41,803 nt of DNA, from positions 1 through 41,803 of the forward strand of contig NTJP01000004.1 of the NCBI GenBank assembly GCA_002457145.1. The letters are read 5' to 3'. The stretch is from Marine Group II euryarchaeote MED-G38. Its GTDB lineage: Archaea; Thermoplasmatota; Poseidoniia; Poseidoniales; Thalassarchaeaceae. Made by a program: the position numbers and the translations under genes. Of the stretch, positions 8,493 through 16,325 are shown in pieces (position 1 is the first letter of the stretch; each line of letters starts with the position of its first letter). Below the pieces are notes generated by a model, which saw nothing but the letters and a program-made list of their open reading frames with translations, was not told the origin of the DNA and ran no database searches.

Positions 8493-8504
8493 AAAATATA
8501 AATA
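8493..8504 (-). promoter_or_regulatory. TATA-like element for the Nudix gene
   Basis: On the minus strand the sequence reads ATTTATATTTTT here. With an archaeal TATA-to-start distance of about 25 bases, transcription would begin near 8474, 30 bases before the ATG at 8444. This argues against the upstream ATG at 8522. Inference from composition and spacing. Confidence 0.4.
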
Positions 8505-8560
8505 TAATTTGTTATTCGTCATAAAAAGTATTGGAAATTATGTAGGCAATGGTGAATTAA

Positions 8561-9544
8561 ATGTATGATAAAATATTTTCATTGGATATAAGGCGCATAG
8601 TAACCGATACGGACCTCGATGGAGTGGTTACTGGGGCTATACTAAAGAGATTCTGGAAAGAAGCAGATGTCGTTTTTACACAACCCGGCCATTTACGTTC
8701 CGGGATATTAGATAATATAATAGATGAATTTACTGCAATATGTGATTTACCATATCATCCTAAATGTGGACTGAATATCGATCATCATCAGTCCAATAAA
8801 CCAAAAAATAATTTAAATTTTGGAGGAATAATTATGTGGGAAGATTCGTTATCAGCAGCTAGAATAGCATACAATATTTTCTCAAATAAAATAGATCTTA
8901 GCGATCTAGATGATTTACTAATATGGGTCGATAAACTCGATAGCGGCAATATAACTAAAGGAGAATATCTATCAGATAATAATGTATTGTGGTTAGGAAG
9001 AATAATTGGTGATGACCCAAGAATTGCAGCAAAAATACTAGAATCATTCAAAGAAAAAGAATCAATAAGTACTATTCTTGAAGACTATGATATTATACCT
9101 CATTTGGCTAAAAAAAGGAAAGAACAATTAAAAATTAAAAAAATTATTATAGAAAAAATGAGTATAGTTAATAGATTAGCAATCGTAAATTTTGAAGGAT
9201 CTGGGATACGGTCAAATGGATATAGCGTCACAGCAATGGCTGGTGAGGCTTGCGATGCGTGTATAATAATCCATGGAGACGTAGGAGCATCTTTTGAAGA
9301 CCATACAAAATACCCAGTTTCGGCTTCCTTCTATACCAATTCATTCTTACACAAGCAAGGAGGGATCTATGATTTAACAAAGTTGGCAACAAGATTTGAT
9401 TCTGAAGGAGGAGGTCATGCTAATGCATGTGGGTGTAGAATAAAGGCAATAAAAAACGGTAAAGTAAGTGATAATAATGTACAATTAGATGATATTGAAA
9501 AGAATTTAGAAGAATGGAAACGTATGTGGAGTGAAGCAATTTAA
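8561..9544 (+). CDS. DHH-family phosphoesterase (RecJ/NrnA-like)
   Basis: 327 residues. DHH superfamily motifs are present in order: VTDTDLDGVVTGA near the N-terminus (D16, D18, D20), the CDLPYHP motif, NIDHHQSNKP (the DHH signature), and the C-terminal DHHA1-type glycine motif EGGGHANACGCRI. These bind the two catalytic metals and the nucleotide phosphate. Family members include RecJ/GAN exonucleases, nano-RNA/pAp phosphatases and cyclic di-nucleotide phosphodiesterases; sequence alone does not choose between them. The protein lacks the inserted OB or S1 domains of long archaeal RecJ proteins. Its neighbours (Nudix hydrolase, PIN protein) also act on nucleotides or RNA, which would suit a nano-RNA or pAp role. 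It overlaps the following convergent gene by four bases. Confidence 0.85.
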   Translation: MYDKIFSLDIRRIVTDTDLDGVVTGAILKRFWKEADVVFTQPGHLRSGILDNIIDEFTAICDLPYHPKCGLNIDHHQSNKPKNNLNFGGIIMWEDSLSAARIAYNIFSNKIDLSDLDDLLIWVDKLDSGNITKGEYLSDNNVLWLGRIIGDDPRIAAKILESFKEKESISTILEDYDIIPHLAKKRKEQLKIKKIIIEKMSIVNRLAIVNFEGSGIRSNGYSVTAMAGEACDACIIIHGDVGASFEDHTKYPVSASFYTNSFLHKQGGIYDLTKLATRFDSEGGGHANACGCRIKAIKNGKVSDNNVQLDDIEKNLEEWKRMWSEAI

Positions 9545-10005
9545 ATGATTTGGAGAAGGTATAGAAACCCTAAAAATGCATGAATAATAATTAATATGGA
9601 CATCACATCACTGAGTCTTCCATGTAAATCTCTAGTTTTTGAAAAAGAATCTAATTTTCTTTTATTATTTGAAGAATGTCCTAATTTCCAAAGAATGCCC
9701 ATTAATAATAAACCTAATAATCCTCCTGACGCATGAAAGTTATTTGGTATTACATATGTGAAGATTGCAACCTTGTCGAACCATGCTCGAGTAATTTCTG
9801 CAACAACTGCTAACAGAATAACAAATATTGTTCCAAGCATCAGTCTATCTCCGTTTAGTCTATGTTTTTCAAAGGAAGATTGGTACTTTTGCTCTTTTAA
9901 AAAATTTTTATCTTGTCTCCATTTTCGTTGCTTCATGAATGTCCAAATAAGTACTAAAGCGGCTATCGGGTGAAGAAGAATAATAACACCCAACATGAAG
10001 TTCAT
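9541..10005 (-). CDS. Histidine-rich four-helix membrane protein, DUF4079/cytochrome b561-like
   Basis: 154 residues with four membrane helices: FMLGVIILLHPIAALVLIWTF, MLGTIFVILLAVVAEITRAW, HASGGLLGLLLMGILWKLG and MSILIIIHAFLGFLYLLQII. Histidines sit in or beside each helix (LLHPIAAL, KHRLNGDR, NNFHASGG, DLHGRLSD, IIIHAFLG), in a pattern like DUF4079 and cytochrome b561-type proteins, where they bind heme. Heme binding here is inference. The frame extends to an ATG at 10113 that abuts the ATG of the divergent PIN gene, but the extra 36 residues are hydrophilic and unlike the family; ATG 10005 is preferred. The actual partner is unknown. Confidence 0.6.
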   Translation of the reverse strand: MNFMLGVIILLHPIAALVLIWTFMKQRKWRQDKNFLKEQKYQSSFEKHRLNGDRLMLGTIFVILLAVVAEITRAWFDKVAIFTYVIPNNFHASGGLLGLLLMGILWKLGHSSNNKRKLDSFSKTRDLHGRLSDVMSILIIIHAFLGFLYLLQII

Positions 10006-10113
10006 GTTACTCGATGAGGGACATATGACTTGAGGTCTCTGTTGAAATAAATTGTGTTTATGGGCGATGTATTGATGTACGATTGATAGAGGGCCGTAGT
10101 TAGTTGGCTTCAT

Positions 10114-13100
10114 ATGGAACAGTATCTACTTGAATGTCTAGATTCATTATCTCAGTCAGGCGATGATAAAACAAGGAGATTGAAAAGGGTCCAACGGATA
10201 TCTGCATGGGATCTTTTAAACAAGGAATGGCGAGCTTTAGTAGCATTGGCAGCTAAAAAAGAAAGTTTACCAGAGATTAATGAAAATACAAGCGATAAAA
10301 TCGTAAACAAAAGTACAAATCGTAATAGAAAAATAGGTAGACGTGGGGGAAAAGGGCTCAGGAGGAGTTTTGAAGATAATTTAGCCCATCCACTGGAAAT
10401 AATTGCATCTAATGAATCCAATGGCTATAAATTGGCTGTTTTAATCGCACAAAAAACAAAAATGGATAAGTCATGGAACTTAAAATGGGATGATGAGTTA
10501 GAAAAACTTAGGATAGCATGTGAAAAAGGAATACATCCAGTCTGGAGTAAACTAGCAAAGGAGGCAAATCTTTTTGCAGAACTTAGTAGATTTAAAATTA
10601 CTCAAGAAAATATAATAAGGAAAGATTCTTCAATATGGATTGAAAATTCATACTTTGATCCAGAAGATACTACGCAAATGAAGGCATGGTTGGATATGAA
10701 TTTACCGTTTAATGCAAAAACTGAACAATTAAAGGTGATTCAGAAGATAAAAAAGGATATGGCAAATAAACCTCGTTTCTCAGAATGGAGTAAATGGATG
10801 GAGCCAGTTCTAAGAAATCAACATAAAGAAATAGCACTAATTGAAGGGATGCTGCTTGCATGCTCTAAACACAAAGATGCGATTAGTGTATTAGAAAATA
10901 TATCTGATAAATCAACTATGGATATAGCAAAGAAGCAAGTCAGACTATTAAAATTACGTAATGGCAATATGAATAATTGGGAAGAAGATGCAAGGATAGA
11001 GGGAGAAGATTTGTTATCAGCTGCCATCAGAACTACTGCATGGAAACAAATTGGAAGTATTGATATAAATTTATCAATTGATGATTTACGTTTTGGAATA
11101 ATGGTTTTGTCTGAATCAGAAAATACTGTACCTGATTCTATTGCCTGGAAACTAGCATATGAATTATTTGAGGCAGGAGAGATTAAACAGTCTCATAATG
11201 CTATAAAAGGAATAGAAATAGTAAATAATGAACAACTTAGAACAGCATTAAGATTAAATTCAGAAGAAAATATGGATAATATGATAAATTCTTCTTTGGA
11301 TAATTTAGATGATGATGGACTATTAATGGTTGCAAAAAATTTATCTTGTAAAAATGAAACACGGATTGAAGCAGCAAAAAGGGTTTTACAATCCGATACA
11401 ATAAGATATATGAGTGATAGTTTGGATATTTTTACAGAATTAGCCGATATAGAAAATTTATCAAGAATTCTGATAGAAAATAAATCACTGGCCAAGGTAT
11501 ACCCAGAGCGCGTCTTATTAGTTTGGCATATGATATATGCAAAAAATACAAAAAATATTATTACTGAATTATCTCATTTAAGAGAAAATGCCTTGGCCTC
11601 TATTTCAGAATCTCCCGAAGAATTAATTCTTTCCGATACTTCTAAAGCACTGATATCTCTACTTGATGGTATTCCCGATGATGTTAGTATTATAAATGAA
11701 AAGTTAGATTCAGAGGGTTTATTAGCACTAAATGAAGTACGGAGGGCTTTGTCTCCTGAAGGAGATAATATGGTTAGAACAAAAACAATAGAGCGTCTTG
11801 AGGGGTCAATAAAAATTGCAAAACTAACTTACTTAGAGAGAAAATTATTTCAATCTTTAACTAATTCATTATTGTTAAATAGAGTAGCAATGGATATAGA
11901 AAGTGGAATGCCTGCTCGAATATTAGATGCGAATCAAATATTAAATTTGATTACAGATAACGATAATATATCGTTGCAAAGTATAAAATTCATCATTGAG
12001 ATGATTGTGGAGCATGGGCAAATAATCGCGGAAGGTATTAATCCTTTGGAAAAATGGTATAGAAAAAATAATAATAATAGTTTAGAATCTAAACTTGTGA
12101 AGGCCACGATTCAAAGTGCACAGAGTAACCATTTAGAGGCGGCAAGAGAATACCAAGAGGCGGCAAGAAAGGTTAGGGATGACTTCGAACAATATGCATT
12201 AATAATGAGAAAAGCATTGATTTCCTATGCACATGGAGGAGGATGGAGTGATTCGGTAAACCTGATTAATTCAAAACCTGCATTGACAGCATCAGTAACC
12301 GAAAGATTTCAACTTTATCTAAATGTCTGTAACGATGAATTAGGAAATAAAAAAGATAAAGCAAGAAATCGACTACATGAATATGCTATAAAAGAAGTAG
12401 GCACAGTAGTATCAGATATTAAAGAAAATAGAAGCGCACAAATAGAGGTTTTAGAATTATTAATGAGATATCCAGAAGACTTAGATCCTCCACTACCAAA
12501 ATCTCCATTTCAGGGACGAGTAATGGCGGCTATAAGAGGATTACAAAGAATAGATAATACACATAGGTCTGAATTGGATCTGAAGTTTGAACAGGAGATG
12601 GCTAGAGATAAGAAAGATATTTATGAAATTCAATCAATAGCAAATCAAATAGCAGATTATGCTCCCATCAGAGGATTACGTAAACTAGAAAGAGCCATGT
12701 CTTCTTCAGATTTATCAGAAAGAGAAAAGACAATACTGGAAAGGGTTGCAGGTGCAATGTTTGTTCAACATAGCACATCTATTCCAATAAAAGAAAGGAG
12801 TTCGTTGCGTAATCTTTCGCTTAAGCCTGTAATAATTGTCGATACAAATATCTTAATTGATGCATTAAAAGATGATTTGTTGAGAGAGTTAACGGGAGAT
12901 AGTTTTGGGAGCCTTAATTGGACTGTGGAACGTTCATTTCATTGGATGTTAAGAAGGAGAGGTAAGGAAAATTTAGTGCTTATGAATATTCCTCCAATGA
13001 TAAAATCAGAATTTATGAATAGAGTTAAAACTCCAGAAAATGTGTTAAAGTTATTTTCAAAAAAAATATATATTGATTCGAATAAATGGAATGAAAAAAT

Positions 13101-13509
13101 AACTAAAACATTACTAGATAATAAAGTTAAAAAAATATGTGAAGAATTTGGAAATTGGGGGTGTAAAGTAGATAAAGATAAAATGAAAAATATTCAATTA
13201 GAAGATTTCATGATACAACATAGAAATATATTTGATGAAATTACTAAACAGAAAATGTCTAGAGGTGATAACTCAGGGAGAAGTATAATAAAAGGTCTTG
13301 AAATATATCCTGAAGGAGGAGATATGCAAATAATTCGTTATGCTGCTGAATTATGTAATAATATAAATCCAGAGATTGGGAAAGTAATTATTGCAACAAG
13401 AGATAGTGATTTTAAACTAATTTCAAGATCTCTAGAAGAAGAATATGGTTTTGGAGTTGTGGGTGATGCCCAGGAATTAAATAGAAGAGTTTTACAGAAA
13501 ATATCTTAA
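10114..13509 (+). CDS. Large helical-repeat protein with C-terminal PIN-like nuclease domain
   Basis: 1131 residues, not a family I can name. Residues 1 to about 900 are almost entirely helical. A very basic patch lies near residues 70-90 (NRNRKIGRRGGKGLRR). TPR-like helix pairs occur around 660-760 (QSNHLEAAREYQEAARKVRD, then a second unit with ERFQLYLNVCNDELG). From about 905 a PIN-like domain begins with PVIIVDTNILIDALKDD. The acidic residues of a PIN active site can be placed at D910, E966 (in IKSEFMN), D1070 (GGDMQII) and D1097/D1099 (ATRDSDFKLI). This suggests a metal-dependent ribonuclease with a long protein- or RNA-binding scaffold, comparable in layout only with SMG6. There is no adjacent antitoxin, so a simple toxin pair is unlikely. 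It overlaps the convergent hydrolase gene by four bases. Confidence 0.8.
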   Translation: MEQYLLECLDSLSQSGDDKTRRLKRVQRISAWDLLNKEWRALVALAAKKESLPEINENTSDKIVNKSTNRNRKIGRRGGKGLRRSFEDNLAHPLEIIASNESNGYKLAVLIAQKTKMDKSWNLKWDDELEKLRIACEKGIHPVWSKLAKEANLFAELSRFKITQENIIRKDSSIWIENSYFDPEDTTQMKAWLDMNLPFNAKTEQLKVIQKIKKDMANKPRFSEWSKWMEPVLRNQHKEIALIEGMLLACSKHKDAISVLENISDKSTMDIAKKQVRLLKLRNGNMNNWEEDARIEGEDLLSAAIRTTAWKQIGSIDINLSIDDLRFGIMVLSESENTVPDSIAWKLAYELFEAGEIKQSHNAIKGIEIVNNEQLRTALRLNSEENMDNMINSSLDNLDDDGLLMVAKNLSCKNETRIEAAKRVLQSDTIRYMSDSLDIFTELADIENLSRILIENKSLAKVYPERVLLVWHMIYAKNTKNIITELSHLRENALASISESPEELILSDTSKALISLLDGIPDDVSIINEKLDSEGLLALNEVRRALSPEGDNMVRTKTIERLEGSIKIAKLTYLERKLFQSLTNSLLLNRVAMDIESGMPARILDANQILNLITDNDNISLQSIKFIIEMIVEHGQIIAEGINPLEKWYRKNNNNSLESKLVKATIQSAQSNHLEAAREYQEAARKVRDDFEQYALIMRKALISYAHGGGWSDSVNLINSKPALTASVTERFQLYLNVCNDELGNKKDKARNRLHEYAIKEVGTVVSDIKENRSAQIEVLELLMRYPEDLDPPLPKSPFQGRVMAAIRGLQRIDNTHRSELDLKFEQEMARDKKDIYEIQSIANQIADYAPIRGLRKLERAMSSSDLSEREKTILERVAGAMFVQHSTSIPIKERSSLRNLSLKPVIIVDTNILIDALKDDLLRELTGDSFGSLNWTVERSFHWMLRRRGKENLVLMNIPPMIKSEFMNRVKTPENVLKLFSKKIYIDSNKWNEKITKTLLDNKVKKICEEFGNWGCKVDKDKMKNIQLEDFMIQHRNIFDEITKQKMSRGDNSGRSIIKGLEIYPEGGDMQIIRYAAELCNNINPEIGKVIIATRDSDFKLISRSLEEEYGFGVVGDAQELNRRVLQKIS

Positions 13510-14543
13510 TTTATCTGCTTTAAAAACCATTTTTCTAATATTTTTCTTCTCTCAATTGTGTCTATGGACGATGTATGTGGCATAGAATCCAGAACAAATA
13601 TTTCAGATATATCTTCATAGTGCTTTTTTAATAATTCGAAATGATCATTTCCCAGTGTTTCATCATTACCTGCCTGGATAACCAATATTGGTACATTAGG
13701 AACGCCCCAAAAAGGAATTTGTGCGTTAGCATATCCTACATTCAAATCGGGGTGTATGCGTTGATATTCTCTTCTTAGAATATGCCTGACCCAAGAATTA
13801 GCTATCACTGCTCTTCCTGGTAATTTTTTTTCTATAACTAATGGGAACGACGTCGCAGGGGATTCTAATATTATTCCTCTAAGGACTTTATCCCACCACC
13901 CAGAAGAATGTGATGAAAGTCTAATTGTAAGAAAACCCCCCATAGAATGGCCATAGATCCATAAATTTTCTGGAATATATCCCAAAACAGAGGGGATTTT
14001 CTCTAGTAACAATTCAATATCAGCTATTACTTTTAGAATTGTCCACTCATACTTTCCCTTTTGTTCACCAAATCCCCGCTGATCTAAACTGAAAATATTT
14101 GGCCCCAACGTATTCATATGTTGACATCTTGACTCTCCTCTACCTAAACTTGAATTGTATCCGTGTAAATACAATATTACGTCTTTACTATTATTTTCTG
14201 ATGCTAAAAAATGTGCATTTAGTTTCTCTTCTCCCCAACCTAAAAATGTAAATGGCTTCCAACGGACATCAGTAATATTAGTTAATTCTCTTGAAGGGGT
14301 AATAAAAACTGAAGAATAGATCCTCCATCTCATAAATAACCAACCTGCAATTGGTATTGAGGCTCCAAAAAGAACCCAGGAAATGCGATATGTACGCCAT
14401 ATTGGAAAAATACTAAGCATCATTAGTTGAATTAATATCAATGCAGTTAGGACTTTTGGTTTACTTGGTAGAAGAGGTTTTGGGGTTTTTTGATAAACTG
14501 CTGCTTTGAGTCTGGCTGTACGGCTATGTTTCAAATTATTCAT
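13506..14543 (-). CDS. Membrane-anchored alpha/beta hydrolase
   Basis: 345 residues. Two hydrophobic helices near the N-terminus (ALILIQLMMLSIFPIW and WVLFGASIPIAGWLFMRW) anchor the protein. The catalytic domain follows, with the oxyanion-loop motif LYLHGYNSS, the nucleophile elbow YGHSMGGF (Ser about 200), the acid strand ILVIQAGNDETLGND and the catalytic histidine in DSMPHTSSID. It resembles the BEM46/abhydrolase-13 style of membrane esterases or lipases. It is the last gene of the beta-oxidation run, 15 bases after the flavoprotein gene, so release of fatty acids from lipids or esters is a reasonable guess but not shown. Confidence 0.85.
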   Translation of the reverse strand: MNNLKHSRTARLKAAVYQKTPKPLLPSKPKVLTALILIQLMMLSIFPIWRTYRISWVLFGASIPIAGWLFMRWRIYSSVFITPSRELTNITDVRWKPFTFLGWGEEKLNAHFLASENNSKDVILYLHGYNSSLGRGESRCQHMNTLGPNIFSLDQRGFGEQKGKYEWTILKVIADIELLLEKIPSVLGYIPENLWIYGHSMGGFLTIRLSSHSSGWWDKVLRGIILESPATSFPLVIEKKLPGRAVIANSWVRHILRREYQRIHPDLNVGYANAQIPFWGVPNVPILVIQAGNDETLGNDHFELLKKHYEDISEIFVLDSMPHTSSIDTIERRKILEKWFLKQIN

Positions 14544-14558
14544 CTATAACATTTCCTT

Positions 14559-15539
14559 TCAAATAGATTGACCCAATCTTTCCATGATAATTCTGGCTGA
14601 TTCAATACTATTTACTGTTTCAACGCTCTTTCCTGCAGACCATAAATCCTTAGATGATTTATTCTTCCCTTTGGAAAATGCCCTCATTCTCCAAAAAGAG
14701 AGTCCAGTTATAATAACTCTAACTCTATGTTTTAATCTACTTTTCAAAAGAGTACGCACTAACCATGAGTTATGTTGTTTGAACTTATTATTATTGATTA
14801 CTGAAATTGGAACCCCAGTTAATTTTGTTGTCCAAGTAATATCATCTTCTTTCGCTTTGACAATAGCATCCTTGTAGTCATCTGGTGTAGAGCATTCATA
14901 TGTGGCGATAAATCTTGTACCCATTTGTACTCCATCATATCCTACTTGTAATGCTTTTCTTAATTCAATTTCACTGCCAATCCCTCCTGCACAAATTAAC
15001 GGAAGGTTCATGTCTGCAAGTTGATCATAAATTTCTTCCATAGTTAATTCACCTAAGTGACCTCCGGCTCTGTCATTAACACATATTAATCCATCAACAC
15101 CACACATCTTACCCTTTTCTGCCCATTTTCTATTGGTGACATCATGGTAAACTACACCGCCTTCGGCATGAACTTTTTTACAGACCCAATCAGGTTTACC
15201 TAGTGAGGTAACAAAAAATCTGATGCCCTCCTCAAGAGCAACATCAATCCATTCTGACATTTGTTTGAAATATTTCTCGCTTCCCTTTTCTATAAGTGCG
15301 TTAAATCCTAAGGGTTTATCAGTAAGCGTTCGGATATATCTAATTCCTGCTCTAAGACCTTCTTTACGGTTTGGCTTATCAAATCCATGTACCATTGTCA
15401 ATGAAACAGGTTGTATAATGCCAATACCTCCACCTTCCGAAGCAGCAGCAACTAATTCTGGGTTAGAACAGGGGTACATCGCACCACATATTATTGGATA
15501 CTTTACACCGATATCTTCAGTCAGTCTTGTAGTTACCAA
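14559..15539 (-). CDS. Nitronate monooxygenase-like FMN enzyme
   Basis: TIM-barrel flavoprotein of the nitronate monooxygenase / 2-nitropropane dioxygenase family, also related to the enoyl reductase FabK. Motifs: TRLTEDIGVKYPIICGAMYP at the start, EGGGIGIIQP, GLICVNDRAGGHLGE with the catalytic histidine, PLICAGGIGSEIEL and GYDGVQMGTRFIATYEC for FMN phosphate binding. The frame can be read from TTG 15557, but TTG 15539 has a GAGGGAGAG ribosome-binding sequence at suitable distance and puts the family's usual N-terminus first (326 residues). It sits within the beta-oxidation operon, where it may act on unusual acyl-CoA species or protect against nitroalkanes; the substrate is not known. Confidence 0.87.
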   Translation of the reverse strand: MVTTRLTEDIGVKYPIICGAMYPCSNPELVAAASEGGGIGIIQPVSLTMVHGFDKPNRKEGLRAGIRYIRTLTDKPLGFNALIEKGSEKYFKQMSEWIDVALEEGIRFFVTSLGKPDWVCKKVHAEGGVVYHDVTNRKWAEKGKMCGVDGLICVNDRAGGHLGELTMEEIYDQLADMNLPLICAGGIGSEIELRKALQVGYDGVQMGTRFIATYECSTPDDYKDAIVKAKEDDITWTTKLTGVPISVINNNKFKQHNSWLVRTLLKSRLKHRVRVIITGLSFWRMRAFSKGKNKSSKDLWSAGKSVETVNSIESARIIMERLGQSI

Positions 15540-15543
15540 TATA

Positions 15544-16050
15544 TCACTCTCCCTCAATTACTAAAAAATTCCACTTGAATACCCATTCGGAAACTATATC
15601 GCCGGACTTGTCTGTTGCAACTGAAGACAAGTCACATTCCACTGCTTTGCCAGTAAGCATACTTTCTTTAATTGCATCTCTAGTTTTTGAATTATCCTTA
15701 CATGTGAAAATAATTTTACCTCTTGCTCTTTTGGTAAATGTTGCTTCAGTACCAATAACAAACATTCTAAGTTTTTTAGACATCGATTTTGATATTGCGA
15801 ATGGGGCTGCTCCAGTACTTAATTCCGCACCCATTCCTTGTACTGCCCAATACATTGTCTTAAATGGATTTTGAGATCTCCACCCTCCTGGTAAAGAGGT
15901 TACACAAAGATTGTTATCTAATTGTATGATTTTTAACCCTGCCAGCCAAGCAGTTGGCATTGAAAGTGCGGTAAAAAACCTAAATCTTAATCCTTTTAAT
16001 AATTTTTTATATTCAGAGAGTAATTTTTTTTGATCGATAGACACCATCAT
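15544..16050 (-). CDS. DUF4442 hotdog-fold protein, probable acyl-CoA thioesterase
   Basis: 168 residues of the DUF4442 type, a hotdog-fold family related to PaaI-like acyl-CoA thioesterases. Recognisable parts are SMPTAWLAGLKIIQLDNNLC, LPGGWRSQNPFKTMYWAVQG, MGAELSTG and the strand-rich C-terminal half. The conserved NP(F/H)xTMYxAxxxxAxE-like helix is the usual active-site helix. The start may be GTG 16053 (overlapping the preceding stop by one base), ATG 16050 or ATG 16047. Its place between acyl-CoA-binding protein and nitronate monooxygenase in the operon supports a role in acyl-CoA turnover. Confidence 0.83.
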   Translation of the reverse strand: MMVSIDQKKLLSEYKKLLKGLRFRFFTALSMPTAWLAGLKIIQLDNNLCVTSLPGGWRSQNPFKTMYWAVQGMGAELSTGAAPFAISKSMSKKLRMFVIGTEATFTKRARGKIIFTCKDNSKTRDAIKESMLTGKAVECDLSSVATDKSGDIVSEWVFKWNFLVIEGE

Positions 16051-16052
16051 CA

Positions 16053-16325
16053 CTAATCCATGCTCACTAATTTATCAACTACTTCACAATACTTAGTCAT
16101 TGCATCAAATTTTGACGTTCCATGTACTGAATTCCAAGCTTTCCATTTTGCTCTATCTCTTATTCCGCCACTTGCCTTACCAACACAATCTCCCTCATTT
16201 GCCTGCTTGTATAAAGCATATAATTTTAGAAGAAATTCATTTGAAGGTTTAGAGGAAAGATTCTGTGCTCTTTTACTAGCACGTCTAAATTTAATTCTGA
16301 GTGTTTGACTTACTTTCTCTAACAT
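16053..16325 (-). CDS. Acyl-CoA-binding protein (ACBP)
   Basis: 90 residues. It binds long-chain acyl-CoA esters in the cytosol. The ACBP signature is clear: FRRASKRAQNLSSKPSNEFL, LLKLYALYKQANEGDC with the tyrosine and lysine that contact CoA, then KWKAWNSVHGTSKFDAMTKY ending with the second conserved tyrosine. ACBP is mostly eukaryotic and scattered in bacteria, and rare in archaea. ATG 16325 overlaps the acyl-CoA dehydrogenase stop by one base (TGATG); a GTG lies one codon earlier. Translation is therefore coupled to the dehydrogenase. Confidence 0.92.
   Translation of the reverse strand: MLEKVSQTLRIKFRRASKRAQNLSSKPSNEFLLKLYALYKQANEGDCVGKASGGIRDRAKWKAWNSVHGTSKFDAMTKYCEVVDKLVSMD

Noticed and set aside
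10114-13509. PIN gene as part of a VapBC toxin-antitoxin pair
   Set aside because: No small antitoxin gene precedes it; the upstream gene is divergent and a membrane protein, and the nuclease is far larger than VapC.
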